Positions 16,727 through 25,081 of a stretch of DNA of 52,550 bases are shown here, in pieces. The translations under genes were made by a program, and so were the position numbers. The notes under the pieces were generated by a model that was not told the DNA's origin, searched no databases, and saw only the letters and a program-made list of their open reading frames with translations. The stretch covers positions 1 to 52,550 of the forward strand of contig JAJRUN010000082.1 of NCBI GenBank assembly GCA_024277755.1, given 5' to 3'. The stretch comes from Gammaproteobacteria bacterium. GTDB taxonomy: Bacteria; Pseudomonadota; Gammaproteobacteria; Tenderiales; Tenderiaceae. Position 1 is the stretch's first letter; every line of letters begins with the position of its first letter.

Positions 16727-17965
16727 CTATACATTAAAAGCGGGAGTCATAAGCTGTTGTTCAGCTCTGCTTATACCGACCTTTGCAGCAACCGCTTCCC
16801 AGTTGCCAACACTCGATAGAACCTTGTTCTTAATTTGTATAGCTTCATCTTCACTCAACTGGAAAAAACCGATCACTTCCAGCGCCAATTCATAATTCAA
16901 ACTATTGTCGTCTTCATTAATATTTAAATGTAATCCGCCTGCTGGTGTAACAGGATTTATATCGAAAGCGGGTGACAGTAACCACCCCCCCTTGTGATAG
17001 ATAAAACCGTGGTTTCTTAAATGATCATCAGTATTTGATACAGCGATATTAAATACAATTCTACGCCATAGTTCAGCCAGGTCATTTTTTGTATTGGAGC
17101 CATGATTAGTTAAAAACTGTGCTAACTCCAGGTAACTTGCGCCTTCTTCACCATCGTCATAACCCAGCTGCATCATGGCGGAAGTAAAATGTAAACGACT
17201 ATTTGCCGTACGATCAAAACGGCGGGTTAAAAATGTGTGGTGCCGGCTATTAAATTTATCCAACCGGCATTCTGACATATCCATACCCGCATCGAGCGCT
17301 AACAGATACACCACAAACTCCCATGCCGCTATATCATAATCATCATGTGTGCTTGGAAATTTGGCAATCCATAAATTTTTATTGCTATCGACAACGCAGG
17401 ACTTTGGTCTTGCACCACCAAGTGATGAACCAGGTGAGATCAACATATTCAACCACTTTAAATAGTCTGGATCATCAATATTATGAGCATCCTCCACCTG
17501 ACCCGCTGCGTGTTCAAGTTCGCGCAAAGAGGCAATAGGCGGTGCGGCCAACCGTTCATTGTTGTCCAGAAAATCACCATTAATATCCAACTTAAATCGT
17601 AGTGCCCCCATGCGATACATATCATGCACACCAAGCAGATAATCAGATTCATTCAAAACATGAGGTTTGCGATTTTCCAGCCGGGCAATAACCGCTTCGC
17701 GCCTTTTCATTAACAAACGTCCCCAGCGATCCGGGCATGAGTCGAGAAAAATACGAAAATTTTGCTGCTCATTATTATGCTGATCACCCACATAAAGATG
17801 CAGGTCGGGGTCGATTTGCTGGACAAACTCAGACTGTAACCATGTTTCATCGTAAGCAAAGCTAAAATGTTCCTTTGCTTTTACCCGGTCAGATCGCAAC
17901 GTACCCACAAATGCCGGTTCGTCAAACTCTTCCCAGTGAGCAAACAGATAAATTTCTCTGCTCAT
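16727..17965 (-). CDS. hipA: HipA-family serine/threonine kinase toxin
   Basis: A 412-residue protein with the full HipA layout. The N-terminal subdomain carries VGTLRSDRVKAKEHFSFAYD; the kinase core shows SPGSSLGGARPK (the P-loop-like segment that holds the autophosphorylated Ser in E. coli HipA), NTDDHLRNHGF (catalytic Asp and Asn), and LSPAFDINP (metal-binding DFG-like segment). All key residues are present, so it should be active. HipA enzymes phosphorylate targets such as glutamyl-tRNA synthetase and halt growth. The gene starts 2 bases after the HTH antitoxin gene. The stop is TAG. Substrate specificity cannot be read from sequence. Confidence 0.9.
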   Translation of the reverse strand: MSREIYLFAHWEEFDEPAFVGTLRSDRVKAKEHFSFAYDETWLQSEFVQQIDPDLHLYVGDQHNNEQQNFRIFLDSCPDRWGRLLMKRREAVIARLENRKPHVLNESDYLLGVHDMYRMGALRFKLDINGDFLDNNERLAAPPIASLRELEHAAGQVEDAHNIDDPDYLKWLNMLISPGSSLGGARPKSCVVDSNKNLWIAKFPSTHDDYDIAAWEFVVYLLALDAGMDMSECRLDKFNSRHHTFLTRRFDRTANSRLHFTSAMMQLGYDDGEEGASYLELAQFLTNHGSNTKNDLAELWRRIVFNIAVSNTDDHLRNHGFIYHKGGWLLSPAFDINPVTPAGGLHLNINEDDNSLNYELALEVIGFFQLSEDEAIQIKNKVLSSVGNWEAVAAKVGISRAEQQLMTPAFNV

Positions 17966-17967
17966 TA

Positions 17968-18276
17968 CTATTTACTCATTAACTTAATGTCCTGGAGCTT
18001 TCGTCCCAATTCATCATCACTTGCCACTGCCGAAAAATCATCGACCAAACCAAGCACACCCAGAACTGCAACATAATGACCAATAGAAACCGTTGAATCG
18101 CCCTGCTGAATTTTTCGAACCGTTAATCGGCTTAGCCCGGTACGCTCAGCAATCAGTGACTGGCTATATCCTCGTCGTTTACAGGCAAGTTTAATATTCT
18201 CACCCAGAACGGATAAAACCTTTTTGTTTTTAGGGAAAACAGCAGCGCTTCGCTTTTTCTTGCCTGAATTGAGCAC
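17968..18276 (-). CDS. hipB: HipB-like XRE-family antitoxin
   Basis: The best start is GTG 18276, five bases after GGGAGG; a TTG at 18288 would place the start upstream of this ribosome site. The product has 102 residues: a basic N-terminus (SGKKKRSAAVFPKNKK) and an XRE helix-turn-helix at about 25-80 (LGENIKLACKRRGYSQSLIA, SRLTVRKIQQGDSTVSIGHY). HipB proteins bind HipA and repress the operon. It is followed by hipA at 2 bases and preceded by a strong inverted-repeat operator. The stop is TAG. Confidence 0.87.
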   Translation of the reverse strand: MLNSGKKKRSAAVFPKNKKVLSVLGENIKLACKRRGYSQSLIAERTGLSRLTVRKIQQGDSTVSIGHYVAVLGVLGLVDDFSAVASDDELGRKLQDIKLMSK

Positions 18277-18334
18277 TATACCTCCCAATAAGCTTTGTTT
18301 TGGAAATTATAGTACTCAATAAATAAACAGTAAA
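18268..18334 (-). promoter_or_regulatory. hipBA promoter with 13-bp inverted-repeat operator
   Basis: On the minus strand TTTACT (18334-18329), 17 bases, then TATAAT (18311-18306) form a good sigma-70 promoter. ATTGAGTACTATA (18320-18308) overlaps the -10 and is repeated inverted as TATAGTGCTCAAT (18280-18268), 12 of 13 positions matching, with 27 bases between. The second arm covers the GTG start codon of hipB. HipB binding here would block both the polymerase and the translation start region; binding is inferred. Confidence 0.7.
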
Positions 18335-18375
18335 GGTTTTGTCAAAAATCACCTGATATTGCCATCTGCCTGGGT

Positions 18376-18525
18376 ATGGTTATCTGGTATCTCTTATCAT
18401 CTGAATCATCTACCTACGGCAACGACACTTATATTGGTGTCAAATTCACTTCGATAGATTATGAGACTGGCAATATCAGCATCGATGCAGGCAGTTTTGG
18501 TGTCCAGCTGGGCACCCGGTTTTAA
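18376..18525 (+). pseudogene. Remnant of an outer-membrane beta-barrel protein C-terminus
   Basis: An open 49-codon stretch beginning at an ATG and ending TAA. It encodes alternating polar/hydrophobic strands (TYIGVKFTSIDYETGNISI) and ends AGSFGVQLGTRF with a terminal Phe, the barrel-closing signature of outer-membrane proteins. There is no ribosome site, the frame runs back only to a TAA at 18331, and the piece is far too short for a barrel. It overlaps the arsM stop by four bases on the other strand. It is best read as a leftover from a rearrangement, not a gene. Confidence 0.5.
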
Positions 18526-19388
18526 GGATTGCCAGACCCTGGCTTACAGCCGGGTTTTACTGCCTCAATCGAAGCCGACACTACATAATCCGTGACATTA
18601 TGATCCGGTGCCCAATCGCGAATAAATGCTTTTGATTCATCTTTGGGTTCGATGCGCACATCAACAAAACCCGCCGCCTTAATCATTGCCTCCAGGTCTT
18701 CAACCAACGAGGCATTGCCCATACAACCGGCAATCAAGGCCGGATCGTTACGCATCTCTTCCGGCAGTTCAACCGTTGCCACCACATCAGAAATCGCCAA
18801 CCGGCCACCTTTATTCAAGACACGAAAGGCATCCTTGAACACCTGCTCTTTATTGGGTGACAGATTGATCACGCAATTAGAGATGATCACATCCACCGTT
18901 TCATTCTCTATTGGCAAATGTTCAATCTCACCCAGGCGAAACTCAACGTTTTTGTACTGGCCTTTAACAGCGTTATTGCGCGCCTTGCTCAGCATATCCG
19001 GCGTCATATCTACACCTATCACACGGCCCGTTTCACCCACCTCATGCGAGGCCAAAAAGCAGTCAAAACCACCACCGGCTCCCAGATCAACCACCACTTC
19101 ACCGGGCTTAAGTGAGGCAATCGCACGCGGGTTACCACAGCCCAGTCCCATGTCAGCCCCACTCGGCGTATTGGCCAGATCTGCCTCGCTATAACCCAGG
19201 CGCGTCGAAATCAGGGTGTTGATGGAAGCATCATCCGACACACCACAACAACTGCTCTCGATACCACAGCTCTCGCTATTGTTCTCGGCATTTGCCACCT
19301 TGGCATAGGCATCACGCACTTCTTGGCGATGATTGTCTTGATCTGCGTGATTCGGTTTTTCTGTTTTTGGCGAACAACATGAACTCAT
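18522..19388 (-). CDS. arsM: Arsenite S-adenosylmethionine methyltransferase ArsM
   Basis: A 288-residue protein with the ArsM arrangement: a cysteine-rich N-terminus (CC at 4-5, Cys41, CC at 47-48), SGADMGLGCGNP (Cys84), the SAM-binding VDLGAGGGFDCFLA (about 100-113), DMTPDMLSKAR, SNCVINLSPNK (Cys172) and IAGCMGNA (Cys222). The cysteines at 84, 172 and 222 match the As(III)-coordinating set of the family. It would methylate arsenite to volatile or less retained methylarsenicals. It starts 23 bases after arsR behind an AAGGAGT ribosome site, so both are one arsenic-inducible unit. Its N-terminal CC motif could help bind arsenic. Confidence 0.92.
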   Translation of the reverse strand: MSSCCSPKTEKPNHADQDNHRQEVRDAYAKVANAENNSESCGIESSCCGVSDDASINTLISTRLGYSEADLANTPSGADMGLGCGNPRAIASLKPGEVVVDLGAGGGFDCFLASHEVGETGRVIGVDMTPDMLSKARNNAVKGQYKNVEFRLGEIEHLPIENETVDVIISNCVINLSPNKEQVFKDAFRVLNKGGRLAISDVVATVELPEEMRNDPALIAGCMGNASLVEDLEAMIKAAGFVDVRIEPKDESKAFIRDWAPDHNVTDYVVSASIEAVKPGCKPGSGNP

Positions 19389-19411
19389 GGTTTACTCCTT
19401 ATTCGTCTCGA

Positions 19412-19723
19412 TTAAACTTTAAAAAAGGCACTCAATTCGGTTAGAACACTTGGATCCAACCAGCATTCCACATGCTTACCACGTCGCTCCATCTGGATCA
19501 GACCGGCACGATTTAATTCCTTTAAATGATGCGACAGGGTCGATGGCGCGATATCCAAGCCCTCACCCAGCTCACCCACGCAAAATCGCTCAGCCTCGAC
19601 ACCACACTTGGTGCCCGGCGTGCAGCAATTCATCAAACGATTAAACAGCGCCAGGCGATGCGGATTACTGAGCGCCTTGAACATTTCATCAAGCGGGGTA
19701 TTATTTATTTGATAGTTCGACAT
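19412..19723 (-). CDS. arsR: ArsR-family arsenic-responsive repressor
   Basis: The chosen ATG (19723) gives 103 residues. A TTG 18 codons upstream lies beyond the -10, so it cannot be on the transcript from the visible promoter. The winged-helix domain reads FKALSNPHRLALFNRLM, then LDIAPSTLSHHLKELNRAGLI and RRGKHVECWL. Cysteines at 33, 34, 40 and 48 (NCCTPGTKC, RFC) form a plausible As(III) site near the DNA-binding domain, an arrangement different from the ELCVCDL motif of E. coli ArsR. It should repress arsRM until arsenite binds. No Shine-Dalgarno precedes the ATG. Confidence 0.88.
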   Translation of the reverse strand: MSNYQINNTPLDEMFKALSNPHRLALFNRLMNCCTPGTKCGVEAERFCVGELGEGLDIAPSTLSHHLKELNRAGLIQMERRGKHVECWLDPSVLTELSAFFKV

Positions 19724-19758
19724 ATTTCGAATTATAGGGCGTTTTAGATGAGAGTCAA
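19716..19758 (-). promoter_or_regulatory. arsRM promoter and operator overlapping the arsR start codon
   Basis: On the minus strand TTGACT (19758-19753), 16 bases, then TATAAT (19736-19731) form a near-consensus sigma-70 promoter. Transcription would begin about 7 bases past the -10, at or one base before the arsR ATG (19723), implying a leaderless mRNA. TTCGA-N6-TCGAA (19731-19716) is a perfect 5-bp inverted repeat that spans the start codon and touches the -10, a natural ArsR operator. Confidence 0.72.
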
Positions 19759-19882
19759 GCCCATCCCCGATTAACAAGCTAAACAGGATATGTTGGACTT
19801 TTAAATCAAAGACAAAGATTAGGACGAATCACAGCCCTGAGGACAAAAAAGCTGTTAGAACAACTGACAATTCAGAAGAGCG

Positions 19883-19907
19883 CCCCCCCGCCATTGCAGC
19901 AGGGGGG
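19883..19907. other. GC-rich hairpin between arsR and glgP
   Basis: A CCCCCC / GGGGGG stem with a 12-base centre lies 11 bases past the glgP stop. There is no T run on either side, so it is at best a weak or factor-assisted terminator for glgP. It may also simply protect the 3' end. Confidence 0.35.
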
Positions 19908-19917
19908 ATTGCAAAAC

Positions 19918-21378
19918 TTACTTCTCCACCGCTACCGGCGTTAATTTCCAGATGTCACGATTATATTCCCGCATGGTTCTATCGGTAGAAAACTTACCAC
20001 TGCAGGCGGCATTCATAATGCTCATCTCGACCCAGCGATCCTGATCCTGATAGGCTTCTGCTGCACGCTGTTGGGCGTCGATGAATTCGCGGAAGTCTGC
20101 CGCCACCAGCCATGGGTCATGCGGGTTGCAAATAGAATGAATGATATTTTCAAACAGTCCTTGTTCGAACTGATTAAAGTGACCACACCGGAGTAGTTTC
20201 ATGACCCTGTTCAGGTCTTCGTCTGCGGCAATGATCGCAGCAGGATCGTAGTGCCCTCGCGCCTGAGCCACTTCTTCAGCGGTCATACCGAACAGGAAGA
20301 AGTTTTCATCCCCCACCTCTTCACGAATTTCAATATTGGCACCATCCAGCGTGCCAATGGTCACCGCGCCGTTCATCATAAACTTCATATTGCCGGTGCC
20401 GGAAGCCTCTTTACCCGCGGTTGAAATCTGTTCAGACAAATCGGTGCCCGGGCAGATAAGTTCCATCGCTGTAACACGATAATTGGGTAGAAATGCCACT
20501 TTGAGCAGATCACCCACCTCGGGGTCATTATTGACCATGAAGGCGACATTATTGATCAGTTTGATAATGCTCTTGGCGATGGCATAGCCTGGGGCGGCCT
20601 TTCCACCAATCAGCACACAACGGGGTGTCCAGTTAGCCGTGTCACCGCGTTTGATCCGGTCATAGAGATGAATGACATGCAGTATGTTCAGCAGTTGACG
20701 CTTGTATTCATGGATACGCTTAACCTGAACATCAAACATCGCCTCAGGCTTGAAGACCACACCACACTCTGCTTCCACCAGATTTGCCAGACGTTGTTTA
20801 TTGGCCTGCTTAACCTTGTGCCACTTCTTGCGAAAGGCGGCCTTCTTGGCGTAAGGCTTCAGCTTTTGCAGATGCTCCAGTTCCGTCACCCATGCATCGC
20901 CAATATTGTCGCTGATTAACTGGCTTTGATCAGGGTTACACCAGGCCAGCCAGCGACGCTGGGTAACACCATTGGTCTTGTTATTAAACTTGTGCGGCCA
21001 CAGCTCGTAGAAATCATGGAACAGACCGCCCATCAATAAATCTGAATGCAACTGGGCCACGCCGTTAATGGAATAACTGCCGACAATGGCCAGATAAGCC
21101 ATACGCACCTGCGGCTCGCCACCCTCTTCGATAATGGACATCCGTGCCAGACGATCCGTGTCGCCCGGCCAGCGCTGCGCCACCTCACCCAGGAAGCGGG
21201 CGTTGATCTCATAAATAATTTCCAGCAGACGTGGTAACAACTGCTTAAACATCCGAACCGGCCAGCGCTCCAGCGCCTCTGGCAACAAGGTGTGATTGGT
21301 ATAGGCCATGGTGCTGGAGGTAATCGCCCAGGCATCGTCCCAACTCATTTTTTGCCTGTCCATCAACTGGCGCATCAT
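19918..21378 (-). pseudogene. glgP: Glycogen phosphorylase, C-terminal part after in-frame amber
   Basis: This 486-codon stretch continues glgP without frame change after the TAG at 21379-21381. It begins MMRQLMDRQKMSWDDAW, the helix that follows LNDTHPTIAIAE in intact enzymes, and contains the C-terminal catalytic domain with VHEYKRQLLN-like IHEYKRQLLNILHV, GGKAAPGYAIAKSIIKLI, and EASGTGNMKFMMNGA, which includes the PLP-binding Lys. The natural C-terminus (FSTDRTMREYNRDIWKL) is complete. The methionines at the start could act as restart codons, but no ribosome site is apparent, so this half is probably not made separately as a working enzyme. Confidence 0.85.
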
Positions 21379-22419
21379 CTAGGCGATAGCAATGGTGGGA
21401 TGGGTGTCATTCAACTGAAAGCAGTTTTTTTCTGCAAAATCACTAAAATCCAGACCGTGGTCACGAACCCAGCGGCGGAAGACATCATTCAAACTTGCGG
21501 AGGCGAGAAAATACTGCTGCCTCAGACGCAGCTCTTTGCCATTCTCGCTGGCATCGTTGGGATAGAGCACCATCGAAATATGCTCAGCTTCATTTTTGCT
21601 TGCCACTGACTCGGTGTAATCACCGGCGTTAAACTCATCGAGATTGAATTCATCGGTCGCCGCGGCGCTCCACAGGCGCAGGGTATTAACCGTGCCGTTG
21701 CGGTATCCCGGCACAGGCACATCGTAAGGCACCGCAAGTACGTCCTGGGTATCAACCCAGCGCGAGCGCATCACGTTATCAGCATCACGATAAAATTCAG
21801 TGCGTCCACCAAAATGAATTCGCTGGGTAAATTCCGGCCGTTCCAGTTCCCATGGATTGCCGTTACGCAGCCAGTGATCCGGTTCTTCGACCTGATGACC
21901 ATTTTCGATATGTTGTCTGAACATGCCGTATTCGTAACGAATGCCATAACCAATCACCGGCAATTGCAGGGTGGCACAACTATCGAGAAAACAGGCAGCC
22001 AAACGCCCCAGACCACCATTGCCCAGCCCCGCATCATGCTCGGCCTCGGCCACCTCTTCCAGTTCAATACCATATTTTTCCAGGGCAGCGGTTGCTTCAT
22101 CGTTAACACCCAGATTAAGCATGGCATTGCCCAGGGCACGGCCCATCAAAAATTCCAGTGACATGTAGTGAGCACGGCGGCTATCAGTCTCTTGATAGAC
22201 GAAGCGAGTGTTCTTCCAGCGTTCCATCAAACGATCACGCAACACCAGGGCCAGAGCCGTGTAGGGATAATGGGTGGACATGCAGAAACGGTCGCGCCCC
22301 AGGGTAGTACTGAAATGGCGACGGAAGTCAGCGGCCAAATCGGCCGTTTTCATACCCAACCGTGGAACTTCAGTCAGTTCAGGGTGGGGCTGGCTGTTTT
22401 TCAGGGGTTTAAAAATCAT
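21379..22419 (-). pseudogene. glgP: Glycogen phosphorylase, N-terminal part ending at in-frame amber
   Basis: The first 346 residues of a glycogen/alpha-glucan phosphorylase: YTALALVLRDRLMERW, RRAHYMSLEFLMGRALGNAM, GLGNGGLGRLAACFLDSCATLQLP, VPGYRNGTVNTLRLW and FQLNDTHPTIAIA. At codon 347 a TAG occupies the place where related enzymes have Glu, consistent with a GAG-to-TAG change. With the downstream half the gene would be 833 codons, the normal size (about 815-830). GlgP releases glucose-1-phosphate from glycogen. Since several genes in the window end at TAG, readthrough by recoding is unlikely, and glgP is a pseudogene unless the base is a sequencing error. Confidence 0.87.
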
Positions 22420-22695
22420 GCTGTTGACTCAGTTGGTTAATCAATTCAACACCCCATTCATTCTGGTTTTTCAGACAAACACACCGCGATGAAATGAGAT
22501 AAAATTTTGCAGGTCGCAATTATACCCACATTCAATTAAGGACACCTCTATTAATTCTGAGGCTGCCCTTAAGGCTGGCCTTGTTTTCTATGAACCATCC
22601 CCCCATCTCACAGTCATATTTTTCTGCAAGGCTTGCTGCTTTGGCCACGATAGGTAAAATTCACAACACCGCAATAACAGCCGTAAAGGGTGCTT

Positions 22696-23655
22696 ATGTC
22701 GTACCAACAAGAAATACAACAACTCAAACAGCATATCAGTCAGCAAATCATCGGTCAGGAAGCGCTGGTGGATCGTATGCTCATCGCCCTGCTCTGCGAT
22801 GGCCACCTGCTGGTGGAGGGTGCCCCCGGGCTGGCCAAGACCCGCGCCATCAAGAGTCTCAGTGAATCCATCGAAGGTGACTTTCACCGCGTCCAGTTCA
22901 CCCCTGACCTGCTGCCTGCCGATCTCACCGGCACCGAGATATTTCGCCCTCAGGAAGGCAGTTTCGAATTCCAGCCCGGGCCTCTGTTTCACAATCTGAT
23001 TCTGGCCGACGAAATCAACCGCGCCCCGGCCAAGGTGCAATCCGCCCTGCTGGAGGCCATGGCCGAACGGCAGATCACCGTAGGTGCTGTGACCCACAAG
23101 CTGCCTGAGCTGTTTCTGGTAATGGCAACCCAAAACCCGATTGAGCAGGAAGGCACCTACCCCCTGCCCGAGGCACAGCTGGATCGGTTTCTGCTGCATG
23201 TGTTTATCGATTACCCCAACGCTGAGGCCGAACGCAAAATCCTTCATCTGGTGCGCAACGAAGCCCAGACCAGCACAACCGGCGCCACCACCATGATCAC
23301 CCAGAACGCCCTGTTCGGCGCCCGCAAAGAGGTGCTGAAAATCCACATGGCTGACAATCTGGAGGAGTACCTGCTGCAATTAATTCTGACGACACGCAAA
23401 CCCACTGGCCACAGCGCCGGGCTGGCGCAATGGATTGAATACGGCGCCAGCCCTCGCGCCACCATCGCCCTCGATCGCACCGCCCGCGCCCACGCCTGGT
23501 TGCAGGGACGTGACTATGTTGCCCCGGAAGATATTCAAGCCATGGCCTTTGACGTGCTGCGGCATCGCATCATCCTCAGCTATGAAGCCGAAGCCAACGG
23601 CATTACCGCCGACAAATTCATCAACGAGTTGATCCATACCGTCGCCGTACCATGA
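22696..23655 (+). CDS. MoxR-family AAA+ ATPase
   Basis: The ATG at 22696, five bases after AAAGGG, is preferred over an in-frame GTG two codons earlier; it gives 319 residues. The AAA-3 core shows HLLVEGAPGLAKTRAI (Walker A, about 35-50), LILADEINRAPAKVQSALLEAM (Walker B), MATQNPIEQEGTYPLPEAQLDRF (sensor 1 and arginine finger region), and GASPRATIAL (sensor 2). MoxR ATPases act as chaperones for partner VWA-domain proteins; here it is the first gene of MoxR-DUF58-DUF4381-BatA-BatB-BatD. It overlaps the DUF58 gene by four bases. The cellular role of these operons, often linked to envelope stress, is not fixed by sequence. Confidence 0.92.
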   Translation: MSYQQEIQQLKQHISQQIIGQEALVDRMLIALLCDGHLLVEGAPGLAKTRAIKSLSESIEGDFHRVQFTPDLLPADLTGTEIFRPQEGSFEFQPGPLFHNLILADEINRAPAKVQSALLEAMAERQITVGAVTHKLPELFLVMATQNPIEQEGTYPLPEAQLDRFLLHVFIDYPNAEAERKILHLVRNEAQTSTTGATTMITQNALFGARKEVLKIHMADNLEEYLLQLILTTRKPTGHSAGLAQWIEYGASPRATIALDRTARAHAWLQGRDYVAPEDIQAMAFDVLRHRIILSYEAEANGITADKFINELIHTVAVP

Positions 23656-24602
23656 ACCTGTTCAACCGCCACACAAGCCCCGTTGACAGCAAGCCAGTCG
23701 ATGGCGACAACCTGGTGTTTGTCTCCCCAGCCACACTTATCGCTCTGCGCACAGCCGGTGAAGGACTGTCACTCAAAGCCAGCCGCATTGCCGCCCGTCA
23801 AAGCGGCAACTACCTGTCGCGTTTCAAGGGCCGGGGCATGGAGTTTGACGAGTCACGGCTATATCAGCCCGGTGATGATGTCCGCACCCTGGACTGGCGC
23901 GTCACCGCCCGCACCGGAAAACCGCACACCAAACTGTTTCGTGAAGAACGGGAACGCGCCGTGCTGACCTGGGTCGATATGCGCCCGACCATGTTTTTTG
24001 CCACCCGTGGCGCCTTTAAATCCGTCATCGCCGCCCGCACCGCCGCCTTGATTGCCTGGTGCGCCAACCAGCAGGGCGACCGCCTCGGCAGCCTGGTATT
24101 CAATGCCGACAGCCACCACGAACTGCGTCCCAAACGCGGCAAATCAGCGGTGCTGCAACTGCTGCAACATTTAAGCTCAGCCTCACACTGGCAAAGCCGG
24201 CACAATGAACAGGAACCGGATGCCAACAACGCCCTGGCGCGTTTGCGCCGTGTTGCCAAACCTGGCAGTCTGATCTTTCTCATCAGTGACTTCCGCAACC
24301 TTGGGCCGCAGGCCGAGTCGCATCTGGCACAACTGTCACGCCACAACGACGTCGTGCTGTTCCACATTCACGACCCTTTGGAACAGGCACTGCCGCAACG
24401 CGGCCAATATCGTGTCACCTGGGGACAACGCAGCAGCATCTTTAGCAGCAGCAGCGCAGCACAACAAAAACACCGCCAGCAGTTCGAGCAACATCGACAG
24501 CAGCTACAACAGCTATGCCGATTTCCCGGCATCTATTACCTCAGCTGCGCCACCAATGCCGATGTGCTTCAATGCCTGCAACAGGGTTTGAGACGGCGAT
24601 GA
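23652..24602 (+). CDS. DUF58 domain protein of the MoxR/Bat operon
   Basis: A 316-residue soluble protein. The family block FKGRGMEFDESRLYQPGDDVRTLDWRVTAR lies at about 57-88, followed by PHTKLFREERERAVLTWVDM, a degenerate VWA-like fold typical of DUF58 proteins (the position of the MIDAS motif is WVDMRPTM). LIFLISDFRNLGP is the second conserved block. Partners are the MoxR ATPase upstream and the DUF4381 protein downstream, both overlapping by four bases (ATGA), so translation is coupled. Function is inferred only from the operon. Confidence 0.9.
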   Translation: MNLFNRHTSPVDSKPVDGDNLVFVSPATLIALRTAGEGLSLKASRIAARQSGNYLSRFKGRGMEFDESRLYQPGDDVRTLDWRVTARTGKPHTKLFREERERAVLTWVDMRPTMFFATRGAFKSVIAARTAALIAWCANQQGDRLGSLVFNADSHHELRPKRGKSAVLQLLQHLSSASHWQSRHNEQEPDANNALARLRRVAKPGSLIFLISDFRNLGPQAESHLAQLSRHNDVVLFHIHDPLEQALPQRGQYRVTWGQRSSIFSSSSAAQQKHRQQFEQHRQQLQQLCRFPGIYYLSCATNADVLQCLQQGLRRR

Positions 24603-25081
24603 ATCCCGAGTCAAACCAAACCCTGCCACTGCGCGACATTCACCTGCCTGAAGCCGTCAGCTGGTGGCCGCCAGCCATGGGTTGGTGGCTGTTATTGGCC
24701 CTGCTGCTGTTGCTGCCAGTGGTTGTCTGGGCGGTTCGCAAATTCATGGCCCGGCAACAGCTGCGCAAACAGGCCCTGACAGAACTGAACACCATCGAAA
24801 CCTGCTTTGAAGAACATAAAAACACACAACAACTGGTTAGCGAAATCTCTGTTTTGCTACGTCGCATCTGTATCAGCCGTTTTCCGCGCCATGACGTGGC
24901 AGGGCTGAATGGTGAAGCATGGACAGCGTTTTTGAATTCACAGAGCAAACGTTTTGATGCTGACAGTTGTCAGGCACTGATCAGTGGCCCGTTTCGAAAA
25001 CAGTGCAACATCAATGGCCAGCAACTCATCAGTGCCTGTCGTGACTGGATCAAACATCTGCAACCGGGCAGTCAGCCATGA
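24599..25081 (+). CDS. DUF4381 single-pass membrane protein of the Bat operon
   Basis: The ATG at 24599 overlaps the DUF58 stop (ATGA) and gives 160 residues; an upstream start inside the DUF58 gene is unlikely. The protein begins LPLRDIHLPEAVSWWPPAMGWW, the hallmark of DUF4381, followed by a single membrane helix (LLLALLLLLPVVVWAV, about 30-45). A cytoplasmic helical region contains the conserved ISVLLRRICISRFPRHDVAGLNGEAW segment. It is the regular third gene in MoxR-DUF58-DUF4381-VWA operons. It ends four bases into the BatA gene. Confidence 0.88.
   Translation: MNPESNQTLPLRDIHLPEAVSWWPPAMGWWLLLALLLLLPVVVWAVRKFMARQQLRKQALTELNTIETCFEEHKNTQQLVSEISVLLRRICISRFPRHDVAGLNGEAWTAFLNSQSKRFDADSCQALISGPFRKQCNINGQQLISACRDWIKHLQPGSQP

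Noticed and set aside
18643..19194. 183-codon plus-strand frame over arsM
   Set aside because: It is antisense to a well-supported methyltransferase; Ser/Thr-rich composition is what the reverse frame of this gene produces.
19883..19907. C/G-run hairpin as intrinsic terminator
   Set aside because: There is no T run after the stem on either strand, so it is listed only as a hairpin.
22588..23379. 263-codon minus-strand frame over the moxR gene
   Set aside because: It is the antisense shadow of the MoxR ATPase, whose Walker motifs are intact on the other strand.
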